A stretch of DNA of 48,837 bases. Source: Allobosea sp. (GTDB lineage: Bacteria > Pseudomonadota > Alphaproteobacteria > Rhizobiales > Beijerinckiaceae). Position 1 is the stretch's first letter; each line of letters starts with the position of its first letter. Location: assembly GCA_024231975.1 (NCBI GenBank), contig JAAEQB010000027.1:1-48837 (forward strand), written 5' to 3'. The notes below the pieces were generated by a model that searched no databases, had not been told where the DNA came from, and worked only from the letters and a program-made list of their open reading frames with translations. Below are positions 1 through 8,526 of the stretch, piece by piece. The position numbers were made by a program, and so were the translations under genes.

Positions 1-18
1 GGTGACGGCATCGATCAT
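1..18 (-). CDS. 5' end of a truncated minus-strand gene
   Basis: An ATG on the minus strand at 18-16 opens a frame reading MIDAVT before the window ends. A good ribosome binding site (CGGAGG on the minus strand, at 29-24) lies 5 nt upstream. Only six codons are visible, so the product cannot be named. The start is inferred from this Shine-Dalgarno/ATG pair alone. The gene would be divergent from the FAD protein at 392. Confidence 0.4.
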
Positions 19-391
19 GGAAACCTCCGAGGATCAGGGGAAACGACCCCCAAATCCTCGGACGCGGCGCCTCACAGGCGAAATCTCAGCGATAACCGCG
101 CCGAAGCGCTCTGCCGCGAGAGCGGCTTAGTCCAGTGGCGCGTTGCAGGCTTCGTTTGGTCTTATGAAAGGCGGCAGATAACGACCCGCCTAGCGGGTGG
201 GGGAGCCGGCCTAGGACCGGCGTCCGAAAGCCGCCAAGAGCCGCCTTGTCAGTTGTCGGGAAGAGCACACACCAAATCTCAAAGCTGGATCGAACCGTAC
301 CACTCGAACAGTGCGCGCTTGCCCAATCGAACCAGGGTGGGTAGCCACATGGTGTCAAACGAGACGTGCCGATGCGGGAAAGGTGCTGCGT
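19..391. other. Intergenic stretch with nested inverted repeats (possible structured RNA)
   Basis: This stretch between divergent genes has several compact hairpins. ACCCGC (184-189) pairs with GCGGGT (193-198) over a 3-nt loop. GCCGG (205-209) pairs with CCGGC (217-221). Both lie inside an outer helix of GGCGGC (170-175) with GCCGCC (230-235 or, alternatively, 240-245). A further GGGG/CCCC hairpin lies at 37-51. The arrangement of two hairpins closed by an outer stem could be a structured leader for the minus-strand gene at 18 or an independent small RNA. I do not recognise it as a named RNA family. Short frames crossing it look like shadows. Confidence 0.3.
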
Positions 392-1771
392 TTGAAGCGG
401 TCAGATGCGACACCAACGCGTATCATCATCGTCGGCGGAGGCGCCAGCGGTGTCCTGATGGCCTGCCATCTGTTGCGCGATCGCCGGCATGATTTGGCGG
501 TGACGCTGGTCGAGCGTCGCGAACGGGTTGGTCCGGGGCTCGCCTTCTCCACTGATCGGCCGGAGCATCTCCTGAACGTCCGGGCCGCGAATATGAGCGC
601 GTTCCCGGACGATCCGCTCCACTTCTGGCGCTGGTTGCGCGATGTCAGCGCCTATCGCTTCGAACCGTGCCCGGACCCTTACTGTTTCGCGCCCCGATAT
701 CTGTACGGCGAATACGTCTCGCAACTCGTCGCCGAGGCGACTGCTGGCCCCGGGCGGCAGGGCCGACTGCAAATCATTCGAGGCGAATGCTGTGGCATCG
801 AGGAGAGGGCAGGCGAGGTCGTCGTCACCCTTGCCGATGGCACAAGACATGTCGGAGAGCTCGCGATCCTCGCCACCGGCAACGAGGCCTATGACTGGCA
901 GCAGGCCGATCGCTATTTGAGCCCGTGGACGGCCGAGGCTGCGCGGGCGTCGGACACGCGACTGCCGGTGCTCATTCTGGGCGCAGGGCTGTCGATGGTC
1001 GACTACGCCTTGACCCTGCTTCGGAAAGGGTTTGCCGAGCCCATTTATGCGCTGTCGCGGCGGGGCCTGCTGCCACAGGTGCATCGTGACCTGCCGGTGC
1101 TACGCCTCGACAAGGAGGATATCCCCTTCGGCGTCGGTGCACCGGCCCTTCTGCGCTGGTTCCGTCGCAAGCTGGCCGAGCATGCCGGGCAGGACGGTGA
1201 CTGGCGCAGCGTCGTCGACGGCCTCAGGCCATTCAGCCAGGAAATCTGGTGGAAGCTTTCGAATCGGGCGAAGGCGAGCTTGCTGGAGCATGCGCGCGCC
1301 TATTGGGACGTTCACCGCCATCGCATGGCGCCGCAAGCGCAGGAGCGCCTCGCCGAGGCGATCGCCGGCGGGCAGCTGCGCATCCTCTCGGGCAGGGTCC
1401 TTTCGCATGAAGCCGGCGAGCGTGGCCTCGAAATCTCCTATCGCCCCCGCAATCAGTCGGTGGCGGAGACGCTGACCGTCGGCAGCATCATCGATTGTCG
1501 TGGAATCACGGCCGATCCGAGCCGCTCTGCCAATCCCCTGCTCAAATCCTTGCTCGTGCAGCGTCTGGCCCGGATCGACGCATTGCGCATCGGGATCGAT
1601 GTCTTGGCCGATTGCGCGATCTTGAACGCTACGGGCGAGCCGTCCACCCGGCTCTTCGCTGTCGGTCCGCTGACGCGGGCTGCGTTCTGGGAAACGGTCG
1701 CCATTCCCGACATCCGCGAACAATGTGCCCGGCTTGCGCGTCACATCGGATTGCGATTTTCCCAGGCGTGA
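392..1771 (+). CDS. FAD/NAD(P)-binding protein (NAD_binding_9-like)
   Basis: A soluble flavoprotein-like oxidoreductase of about 459 aa. The N-terminus carries a dinucleotide-binding motif GGGASG (about residues 15-20), followed by a segment with HLLNVRAANMSAFPDD, typical of the FAD/NAD(P)-binding proteins of the YdhS/NAD_binding_9 type. A second Rossmann motif, ILGAGLSMVD, lies near residue 200 and the C-terminus has a plausible FAD-contact segment. The open frame extends back to 311, but the upstream part is not protein-like. TTG at 392 is 8 nt after the Shine-Dalgarno-like GGGAAAGG (376-383); GTG at 383 is the alternative. It is separated from the liv operon by about 330 bp, so a link to sulfur metabolism is only positional. 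Substrate unknown. Confidence 0.7.
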   Translation: MKRSDATPTRIIIVGGGASGVLMACHLLRDRRHDLAVTLVERRERVGPGLAFSTDRPEHLLNVRAANMSAFPDDPLHFWRWLRDVSAYRFEPCPDPYCFAPRYLYGEYVSQLVAEATAGPGRQGRLQIIRGECCGIEERAGEVVVTLADGTRHVGELAILATGNEAYDWQQADRYLSPWTAEAARASDTRLPVLILGAGLSMVDYALTLLRKGFAEPIYALSRRGLLPQVHRDLPVLRLDKEDIPFGVGAPALLRWFRRKLAEHAGQDGDWRSVVDGLRPFSQEIWWKLSNRAKASLLEHARAYWDVHRHRMAPQAQERLAEAIAGGQLRILSGRVLSHEAGERGLEISYRPRNQSVAETLTVGSIIDCRGITADPSRSANPLLKSLLVQRLARIDALRIGIDVLADCAILNATGEPSTRLFAVGPLTRAAFWETVAIPDIREQCARLARHIGLRFSQA

Positions 1772-2098
1772 TCCGTTGCCTCCCCCGCTGATATGGCTGG
1801 TCGGCGCTTAGATGCGCACTGTTCTTAGAAGCGAACGACGCCCTGTCGAGAAAGGTGCGGTGCAGAAGAGGGAGGTACAAAATTCGCAGGCTCACGGCAG
1901 CTTTCTTCTCGATTGTGGCAGGATTTGCGGCGGTTGAGAAGTATCTTCTCCTTTTTGTCAGCTGCCGAGATGGTCGTCCTGTCTATCGTGTTCCTTTGAA
2001 AGAACGTTTCATTGACCCCGCCGCGACCGGGGGAGCACTCTGAGGGTGACAACGAATGCCGCCGGCCGGGCGGCCAGAGGCACCTTCCGGAGCAGCAC
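1772..2098 (+). promoter_or_regulatory. Promoter region of the liv/LLM operon with a GTTCTT-type site
   Basis: No gene is visible here. A 16-bp inverted repeat, GTTCCTTTGAAAGAAC, lies at 1990-2005, followed after 6 bp by TTGACC (2012-2017), a good -35 hexamer. The expected -10 position has no TATAAT-like match, which would suit activator dependence. The same repeat with the same spacing to TTGAC occurs upstream of 34136 (-), 34716 (+) and 42312 (+). The operon's first start codon, ATG 2099, has GGAG about 8 nt upstream. Confidence 0.55.
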
Positions 2099-3259
2099 AT
2101 GATCAGCCGTCGCGCGCTTTCTCGCTCTGTGGCCGCCGCCTTCATTTTGGTTTCCGCGACCGGCACTTCCTTCGCCGCCGAGCCGACAGGCGAGCCGATC
2201 CTGCTCGGCGTCAGCGGGCCGCTGACCGGGCCGAACGCGCAATACGGGGCACAGTGGAAGCAAGGCTTTGACCTCGCGCTCGACCAGATCAACGGGGCAG
2301 GGGGGATCAAGGGCCGCCCGCTGCGCTACGTCTTCGAGGACACGCAGAGCGATCCGAAGCAGACCGTCGCGGTCGCGCAGAAATTCGTCGCCGACAAGCG
2401 CATCGTCGCCGAGCTCGGAGACTTTGCAAGCCCGGCCTCGATGGCTGCCTCGCCGATCTACCAGCGCGCCGGGCTGGTGCAGTTCGGCTTCACCAATTCG
2501 CATCCCGCCTTCACCAAGCCGGGCGACTTCATCTGGAGCAATTCGGTCAGCCAGGCCGACGAGCAGCCGCTGAACGCGGCCTATGCCGTCAAGCGCCTTG
2601 GTTTCAAGCGGATCGCGCTGCTTCACCTCAACACCGATTGGGGCCGCACCAGCAAGGATCATTTCGTCGCTGCGGCCAAGGAACTCGGCGCCGAGGTTGT
2701 CGCGACCGAAGGCTACTTGCCCGAAGAGAAGGATTTCCGCTCGACGCTGGTGCGCGTGCGCGACGCTAAGCCGGACGGGCTCTTTCTCGTCTCCTACTAC
2801 GCTGATGCCGCCCTGATCGTGCGCCAGGCGCGGCAGACCGGCCTGACGGTTCCGGCCGCGGCATCGAGTTCGATCTATTCGCCGAAATTCGTCGAGCTCG
2901 GCGGCGATGCCTCCGAGGGCATCTTCACCGCGGCGCGCTTCTTTCCGGAGGACCCGCGTCCGGAGGTCCAGGCCTTCGTCACCGCCTTCAAGGCCAAGTA
3001 TGGCAAGGAGCCGGACGCGTTCAACGCCTATGCCTATGACACGGTGATCCTGTTCGGACAGGTGCTGCGCGAAGCGCCCGATCTCGAGCGCAAGACGATC
3101 CGCGACACCCTGGCCAAGGTGAAGGACGTGCCGAGCGTGATCTACGGCAAGGCGACCTTCGACACCGAAACCCGCCGCGTCCTCGGCGCGCGCAATGCCG
3201 ATCTCGTCGTCAAGAACGGCCGCTTCACGCTCTGGGACGGGCAGAAGGTGACCAACTGA
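2099..3259 (+). CDS. Branched-chain-amino-acid-type ABC substrate-binding protein
   Basis: A periplasmic binding protein of 386 aa from the LivK/HAAT family (Peripla_BP_6). A Sec signal peptide is visible (MISRRALSRSVAAAFILVSA, cleavage near SFA-AEP at about residue 26). It is followed by the family opening ILLGVSGPLTGPNAQYG and the DTQSDPKQTVAVAQ and YAYDTVILF segments typical of the two-lobed fold. The frame is open further upstream, but ATG 2099 has both a GGAG site and the signal peptide. It is first in an operon that continues with permease, two ATPases and then monooxygenases. The ligand is therefore more likely an organosulfur compound than leucine. That is inference from context. Confidence 0.88.
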   Translation: MISRRALSRSVAAAFILVSATGTSFAAEPTGEPILLGVSGPLTGPNAQYGAQWKQGFDLALDQINGAGGIKGRPLRYVFEDTQSDPKQTVAVAQKFVADKRIVAELGDFASPASMAASPIYQRAGLVQFGFTNSHPAFTKPGDFIWSNSVSQADEQPLNAAYAVKRLGFKRIALLHLNTDWGRTSKDHFVAAAKELGAEVVATEGYLPEEKDFRSTLVRVRDAKPDGLFLVSYYADAALIVRQARQTGLTVPAAASSSIYSPKFVELGGDASEGIFTAARFFPEDPRPEVQAFVTAFKAKYGKEPDAFNAYAYDTVILFGQVLREAPDLERKTIRDTLAKVKDVPSVIYGKATFDTETRRVLGARNADLVVKNGRFTLWDGQKVTN

Positions 3260-3351
3260 GCCCGGACGCCCGCCACACTGACATCAGCCGGCACTGATCC
3301 AAAACCGCGGATGCGCGCCCTGCGTCCGTGCTGCGCGAGACCGATGCGTTC

Positions 3352-5175
3352 ATGACCTCCTGGTTCGAGCACACCATCAACGGCCTGATCATCGGCAACA
3401 TCTACGCGTTGCTGGCGGTCGGTCTCGCGCTGATCTTCGGTGTCAGCCGGCTGCTCAACTTCGCGCATGGTGCGGTCTATGTCGTCGGCGCCTATGTCGG
3501 CTGGGTCGCGGTCTCCGTGCTGCAGACGCCGTTCCCGGTCACGCTGGCGCTGGTCGTCGCCTTCACCGCCCTGCTCGGCGTCCTGATCGAGCGCTTCGGC
3601 ATCCGCCCGCTGGCGGATGCGCCGAGGATCGCGCCGCTCCTGGCGACCATCGGCCTCAGCTTCGTGCTCGACCAGACCGTGCAGATCCTGTTCAGCCCCG
3701 ATCCGCGTTCGGTGCCGATGCAATTGCCGAACTGGCGCATCGAGATCGGCGGCGGCTCGATCGGTGTGCTCGACTTGCTGATCGGCGGCATCGGCATCAG
3801 CGCGGCAGCTGCGCTTTTCGCCTTCCTCAAGCTGACGAAATGGGGCTGGGCGGTGCGCGCCACGGCGCTCGACCGCGATGCGGCGCGAGCCATGGGCGTC
3901 GATGTCGACAGGGTCAACCTGATCGTCTTCGCCATCGCCTCGGCCTTGGGCGGCGTCGGCGGCGTGCTGGTCGGGATGTACTACAACGTCATCACCCCGA
4001 CGATGGGTTTCGAGGCGACGCTGAAGGGCATCGTCGCGGAGGTCGTCGGCGGCGTCGGCAACGTGCCGGGCGCGATCGTCGGCTCGCTGCTGCTCGGCAT
4101 CATCGAGAGCTATGGCGTCGCGCTGCTCGGCACGAGCTACCGCAACCTCTTCGCCTTCATCCTGCTGATCGCCATCCTGGTGCTGAGGCCGAACGGGCTG
4201 TTCGCCAGCCGTCGTCAGCTCCCGCCCGAGCCGATGACCGGCACTTTCGTCGCGCCGAGCCGGCCGGTCGCGACGCCGCTCCCGCTCGTCGCCGCGGCCG
4301 CCGTCTTCTTCATCGCGCTGCCTCTGCTGATCGACAATGGCTACCTGATCCAGACGCTGACCAATGCTTGGCTCTATGCGCTGCTGGGCTTGAGCCTGAC
4401 GCTCGTCGCCGGCACGAGCGGGCAGGTCTCGCTCGGCCATGCCGCGCTGCTCGCAATCGGCGGCTATACCTCGGCGCTGCTGGCTTCCGATCTCGGCTGG
4501 CCGGTCTGGCTGACGCTGCTCTGCGGCGGCCTTGCCGCTGCGACTCTTGGCACGCTTCTGGTCTCGCCTGCCTTCCGCCTGCGCGGCCACTATGTCTCGA
4601 TCGCGACGCTCGGCATCGGCGAGATCGTCGCGCTCGTGATCCTGAATTGGGAGAGCGTGACCCGCGGGCCGATCGGCGTCGCTGCGATCCCGCCGCTCGA
4701 GCTCTTCGGCTACGCGCTCTACGACACCAATGCGATCTACTGGTTCGCCTTCGTGCTGATGGCAAGCCTCGCACTGCTGCAGCTGCGCTTGCTCGGCTCG
4801 CATCTCGGCCGCACACTCAGGGCCGTGCGCGACGACGATGTCGCAGCGCGCTCCTTCGGCATCGGGCTCAATCGCTACAAGGGCCTCGCCTTCGCCTTCG
4901 GCGGCTTCTTCGCCGGGATCAGCGGCGCCTTCACCGCGCATATGTACTCGTTCATCAACCACGAGACCTTCAACACCCAGATTTCGGTGCTGGCGCTGAC
5001 CATCGCGATCCTCGGCGGCATGGGCAATGTCGGCGGCGCGATCCTCGGCTCGCTCGCGCTGATCGGCCTGCCCGAAGTGTTCCGGGTCGCAGCCGAGTAC
5101 CGCATCCTGCTCTACGGTATCGCGCTCTTGCTGCTGGTCCGCTTCCGGCCGCAAGGCCTGCTCGGCACGGTCTGA
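3352..5175 (+). CDS. Fused LivH-LivM-type ABC permease
   Basis: A single 607-aa membrane protein that joins the two permeases of a HAAT transporter. Residues 1 to about 285 are LivH-like (NGLIIGNIYALLAVGLALIF start; LNFAHGAVYVVGAYVG). After a hydrophilic Pro-rich linker (around PPEPMTGTF), residues about 310-600 are LivM-like (QVSLGHAALLAIGGYTSALL; SFGIGLNRYKGLAFAFGGFF). About 15 or more hydrophobic segments are apparent. LivH and LivM are usually separate genes of about 300 and 330-450 aa. Fusions are known in this family but are less common. ATG 3352 starts at the usual distance before the first helix; a GTG at 3328 is possible. Downstream livG begins 10 bp after the stop. Confidence 0.9.
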   Translation: MTSWFEHTINGLIIGNIYALLAVGLALIFGVSRLLNFAHGAVYVVGAYVGWVAVSVLQTPFPVTLALVVAFTALLGVLIERFGIRPLADAPRIAPLLATIGLSFVLDQTVQILFSPDPRSVPMQLPNWRIEIGGGSIGVLDLLIGGIGISAAAALFAFLKLTKWGWAVRATALDRDAARAMGVDVDRVNLIVFAIASALGGVGGVLVGMYYNVITPTMGFEATLKGIVAEVVGGVGNVPGAIVGSLLLGIIESYGVALLGTSYRNLFAFILLIAILVLRPNGLFASRRQLPPEPMTGTFVAPSRPVATPLPLVAAAAVFFIALPLLIDNGYLIQTLTNAWLYALLGLSLTLVAGTSGQVSLGHAALLAIGGYTSALLASDLGWPVWLTLLCGGLAAATLGTLLVSPAFRLRGHYVSIATLGIGEIVALVILNWESVTRGPIGVAAIPPLELFGYALYDTNAIYWFAFVLMASLALLQLRLLGSHLGRTLRAVRDDDVAARSFGIGLNRYKGLAFAFGGFFAGISGAFTAHMYSFINHETFNTQISVLALTIAILGGMGNVGGAILGSLALIGLPEVFRVAAEYRILLYGIALLLLVRFRPQGLLGTV

Positions 5176-5185
5176 GGAGAAGCGC

Positions 5186-6091
5186 ATGACCGCTCCCTTT
5201 CCTCTGCCTCCGATCGAGCCGCCCCGCCCGCTGCTCGAGGTGCGCGGTCTGGTGCGCCGCTTCGGTGGCCTCACCGCCGTCGCCGGCATCGACCTCGCGA
5301 TCGGCGAGGGCGAGCTCGTCAGCGTCATCGGGCCGAACGGCGCCGGCAAGACGACCGCCTTCAACCTGATCAGCGGCCTCGACAAGCCCGACGAAGGCTC
5401 GATCCGCTTCGACGGGACGGACATCACCGGCAGGCCGCCCGAGGCGGTCGCCGCCGCCGGCCTCGCCCGCACCTTCCAGCATGGCCGCGTCTTCGCGAAC
5501 CTCAGCGTCGCCGACAATGTGCTGGTCGGGGCGCATCGCCGGCTGCGCGCGGTCCGACCGGACTGGCCGGTGATCGGTCCGCTGGCCGAGTTGGCGCTGG
5601 CGCTGGTCCGCCCGCCTTCGGTCAAGGCCGAGGAGGCGGCGCTGCGCGCCGAGGTGCGCGATATCCTGGCGATTTTCGGCGAGCGATTGCTGCCGCGCAT
5701 CGACCAGCCGGCCTACAGCCTGTCCTATGCCAATCGCCGCCGCGTCGAGATCGCGCGGGCGCTTGCGGCCCGGCCGAAGCTGTTGCTGCTCGACGAGCCG
5801 ACCGCCGGCATGAACCAGACCGAGACCGCCGAAATGCTGGAGATCATCGCCGGCCTCAAGGCGCGCGGCCAGACCATCCTGCTGATCGAGCACAAGCTCG
5901 ACATGGTGATGCGGCTGTCCGACCGGGTCGTCGTGCTCGACGACGGCCACAAGATCGCCGAGGGTCTGCCGCTCGTCGTACGTAACGACCCGGCAGTGAT
6001 CGAGGCCTATCTCGGCCATGGCGGCGTCGGAAGCGAGAACCGGGCGGTCGACACCGCCCACCCTCCCCAGCCTGCTGCGGCGAGCGCTTGA
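5186..6091 (+). CDS. livG: LivG-type ABC transporter ATPase
   Basis: A cytoplasmic ATPase of 301 aa that energises the fused LivHM permease. Walker A GPNGAGKTT is at residues 49-57, the Q-loop region at RTFQHGRVFANLSV, and Walker B LLLLDEPTAGMN is followed by the H-loop LLIEHKLDMVM. The signature is degenerate (LSYANRRR in place of the usual LSYGQQR), which is common in LivG but worth noting. The distinctive long LivG insert (around RRLRAVRPDWPVIGP) is present. The C-terminal tail of about 25 residues (GVGSENRAVDTAHPPQ) is low complexity. ATG 5186 follows GAGGAGAAGC. It overlaps neither neighbour but is tightly spaced in the operon. Confidence 0.92.
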   Translation: MTAPFPLPPIEPPRPLLEVRGLVRRFGGLTAVAGIDLAIGEGELVSVIGPNGAGKTTAFNLISGLDKPDEGSIRFDGTDITGRPPEAVAAAGLARTFQHGRVFANLSVADNVLVGAHRRLRAVRPDWPVIGPLAELALALVRPPSVKAEEAALRAEVRDILAIFGERLLPRIDQPAYSLSYANRRRVEIARALAARPKLLLLDEPTAGMNQTETAEMLEIIAGLKARGQTILLIEHKLDMVMRLSDRVVVLDDGHKIAEGLPLVVRNDPAVIEAYLGHGGVGSENRAVDTAHPPQPAAASA

Positions 6092-6099
6092 GGCTGGCG

Positions 6100-6837
6100 A
6101 TGAGCGAGACCGCATCTCCGATCCTCGAATTGCAAGGCGTCGACACATTCTACGGCCCGGTGCAGGCCCATTTCGGGCTGTCTTTGCACGTCGATCGGGG
6201 CGAGGTCGTCTGCCTGCTCGGCGGCAATGCCAGCGGCAAGTCGACGACGATGAAGCTCATCCTCGGGCTGGTGAAGCCTGCAGCAGGCGATGTCCGTGTC
6301 GACGGTGCCTCGACCCTGAAGCTGAAGACCCCACAGATCGTGCGGCTCGGCGTCGGCACCGTGCCCGAGGCGCGGCGCCTGTTCGGCGCGATGAGCGTGC
6401 GCGAGAACCTCTTGATGGGCGCATTCACCCGTGACGACAAGGCGGCGATCGCCAGCGATCTCGACCGAGTGCTCACGCTGTTCCCGCGCGTCGCGCAGCG
6501 GCTCTCGCAGCAGGCCGGCACGCTGTCGGGCGGCGAGCAGCAGATGGTGGCGATGGCGCGCGCTTTGATGGGCCGGCCGCGCGTCGTCATCATGGACGAG
6601 CCGACCATGGGCCTGTCGCCGCTCTGGGTCGAGCGCGTGCTGGAACTGATCCGCGAGATCAACGGCCAGGGCGTCAGCATCTTCATGGTCGAGCAGAACG
6701 CCAGCCTCGCGCTGCAGATCGCCCATCGCGGCTATGTCCTGCAGACCGGGCGGATCGTGCTGGAGGGCAAGGCGGCCGATCTGCTTGTCGATGCCAGGAT
6801 CAGGGACGCCTATCTCGGCGGCGCGGAGGCAGCATGA
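6100..6837 (+). CDS. livF: LivF-type ABC transporter ATPase
   Basis: The second ATPase of the HAAT transporter, 245 aa. Walker A is GGNASGKST (residues 41-49), the signature LSGGEQQMVAMARAL, and Walker B VVIMDEPTMGLSP. The final FMVEQNASLALQIAHRGYVL is characteristic of LivF. The Walker A carries N-A in place of the usual N-G-A-G spacing, seen in part of the family. ATG 6100 is chosen because GAGG lies 6 nt upstream; an in-frame TTG at 6088 overlapping the livG stop is less likely. The stop overlaps the start of the next gene (ATGA), so the monooxygenase is translationally coupled to the transporter. Confidence 0.92.
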   Translation: MSETASPILELQGVDTFYGPVQAHFGLSLHVDRGEVVCLLGGNASGKSTTMKLILGLVKPAAGDVRVDGASTLKLKTPQIVRLGVGTVPEARRLFGAMSVRENLLMGAFTRDDKAAIASDLDRVLTLFPRVAQRLSQQAGTLSGGEQQMVAMARALMGRPRVVIMDEPTMGLSPLWVERVLELIREINGQGVSIFMVEQNASLALQIAHRGYVLQTGRIVLEGKAADLLVDARIRDAYLGGAEAA

Positions 6838-7889
6838 CGGCAAAACGATTGGGCTTCTTCACCCGCCTGCTCGACGATGCGCTTGCCGGCGAGCGCTATC
6901 GGCTGGCGGCCGAGCAGATCGTCCACGCCGAGCGCCACGGCTTCGACAGCGCCTGGGTGGCCCAGCACCATTTCCATCGTGACGAGGGCGGCTTGCCATC
7001 GCCCTTGCCCTTCCTGGCCTATGTCGCGGCGCGGACGAGCCGGATCCGGCTCGGCACCGGCATCATCATCCTGCCGATGGAGGACCCGGTCCGGACCGCC
7101 GAGGACACGGTGGTGGTCGACCTGCTTTCAGGCGGGCGGCTCGAGGTCGGACTCGGCACCGGCACGACGCCCGAGACCTTCCTCGCCTTCGGGATCGACA
7201 AGGAGGCGCGTACCGAGATCTTCGCACACAAGCTCGACAGGCTCCTCGCTGCCTGGAAGGGCGAGGCGCTCGGCCATGAGCAGAACCGGCTCTATCCCGC
7301 GGCCGGCACGCTCGCCGACAGGGTCTGGCACGCGACCTTCTCGGTCGCCGGCGCCGAGCGGATCGGCAGGGCGGGCGCCGGGCTGATGCTTTCGCGCACC
7401 CAGCCGCGCAGCCGCGACAATCCGGATGCGAGCCTGCCCGAGATCCAGCATCCGATCGTCGATGCCTATCTCGCCAACCTGCCGGCCGGCGTTCCGCCTC
7501 GCATCATGGCCTCGCGCTCGCTCTTCGTGGCCGACAGCCGAGCGGAGGCGCTGAAGCGGGCCGAGATCGGGCTCAACCGCGTGCTCGACCGTTTCCTCGC
7601 CAGCGGCCATGTCATTCCCGAGCGCTGCCTGCCGGGGCTGATCAGGACGCTCGACACTCATGTCGGCGCTCCGGACGACGTCATCGCCTCGCTGGAAGCG
7701 GACAGCGTACTGCCGCGCGTCACCGACATCGTCTTCCAGGTCCATTCCGTCGATCCGCCGCATCCAGCGGTCCTGCGCTCGATCGAGCTCACTGCATCCG
7801 AGGTCGCGCCGGCACTCGGCTGGCGCCTACCGCTGCGCAATGCGGAGCAGCAGCTCTCCCGCCCGCGGGCTGCGGCCCTTCAACCATGA
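6834..7889 (+). CDS. LLM-class flavin-dependent monooxygenase, KPN_01858-like
   Basis: A 351-aa TIM-barrel, FMNH2-dependent oxidoreductase of the bacterial luciferase superfamily. Visible features are the N-terminal beta strand RLGFFTRLLDD, AQHHFHRDEGGLPSPLPFLAY, TSRIRLGTGIIILPMEDPVR and LSGGRLEVGLGTG. The sequence resembles the putative FMN-dependent monooxygenase family named after KPN_01858, known to occur beside CMD and AhpD-like proteins of the Avi_7170 and Avi_7169 families. Exactly those two follow here. Family assignment is from memory of motifs and gene order, not a search. It overlaps livF by 4 nt. The probable role is oxidative cleavage of an imported sulfur compound. Substrate unknown. 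Confidence 0.82.
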   Translation: MTAKRLGFFTRLLDDALAGERYRLAAEQIVHAERHGFDSAWVAQHHFHRDEGGLPSPLPFLAYVAARTSRIRLGTGIIILPMEDPVRTAEDTVVVDLLSGGRLEVGLGTGTTPETFLAFGIDKEARTEIFAHKLDRLLAAWKGEALGHEQNRLYPAAGTLADRVWHATFSVAGAERIGRAGAGLMLSRTQPRSRDNPDASLPEIQHPIVDAYLANLPAGVPPRIMASRSLFVADSRAEALKRAEIGLNRVLDRFLASGHVIPERCLPGLIRTLDTHVGAPDDVIASLEADSVLPRVTDIVFQVHSVDPPHPAVLRSIELTASEVAPALGWRLPLRNAEQQLSRPRAAALQP

Positions 7890-7898
7890 GGCCTCGTG

Positions 7899-8501
7899 AT
7901 GACTGACCACGCAACATCGGACGTTCTCGATCGGCTCGCCGGGATCGCAACGGGCTCGGCGCTTGACGTCATCCGGCATGAGCGACCGGAAACACGTCGC
8001 AATATCCAGGAGAGCTATGAGGCGCTCTTCGATGGCGGCGAGGAAGCGGAGGTCACGACAGCAGAGCGCTTGGCCGTGGCTGCCTTCGTCGCCTTGTTGC
8101 ACGACGCGGACGGGCCTTCGGCGAACCATTATCTAGACCTGCTGGAGCAGCGGCCCGATGGGGCTGATCTGATTGGCGTGCTGCGCAACCAGGGCAAGAG
8201 GGCTGCCACGGCGGGCCCTTACGGCGCCTATCCGAGCGGGCCGCTCTCACGCGAGAACCTCGCCGGGCCGATCTTTCGTACCGAACCGTCTGAGCGGGCT
8301 GTTCTAGGCGAGCGGCTCTCGGCCGCACTCGAACATGTCCACCTGCTGATCTTCCATCCCCGCGACGCGCAAGGCCCGCATCTCGTGCTTCTGCAGCAGG
8401 CCGGCTGGAGCACGACCGCGATCGTCACGCTGTCGCAGATCGTCGCCTTTCTTTCCTTCCAGATCCGCGCCGCGCACGGGCTGCGCGTCCTCGGTTCCTG
8501 A
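7899..8501 (+). CDS. CMD-domain protein, Avi_7170-like, without cysteines
   Basis: A 200-aa protein that matches the carboxymuconolactone-decarboxylase-like family named after Avi_7170 in size and order. The fold is suggested by alpha-helical segments such as TTAERLAVAAFVALLHD and the C-terminal TTAIVTLSQIVAFLSFQIRAAHGL. It contains no cysteine at all, so it cannot carry the CxxC redox centre of AhpD enzymes; its partner at 8527 does. ATG 7899 has GAGG 7 nt upstream; GTG 7896 is adjacent. It starts 9 bp after the monooxygenase. A structural or substrate-binding partner of the AhpD-like protein is a reasonable guess. Confidence 0.75.
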   Translation: MTDHATSDVLDRLAGIATGSALDVIRHERPETRRNIQESYEALFDGGEEAEVTTAERLAVAAFVALLHDADGPSANHYLDLLEQRPDGADLIGVLRNQGKRAATAGPYGAYPSGPLSRENLAGPIFRTEPSERAVLGERLSAALEHVHLLIFHPRDAQGPHLVLLQQAGWSTTAIVTLSQIVAFLSFQIRAAHGLRVLGS

Positions 8502-8526
8502 CTCCACGCGACAAAGGAGCGATCCG

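Noticed and set aside
3142..5700. An 852-codon open frame on the minus strand
   Set aside because: It lies opposite livHM and livG, is Arg/Ala/Asp-rich and has no family pattern. It is the usual antisense frame of GC-rich genes.
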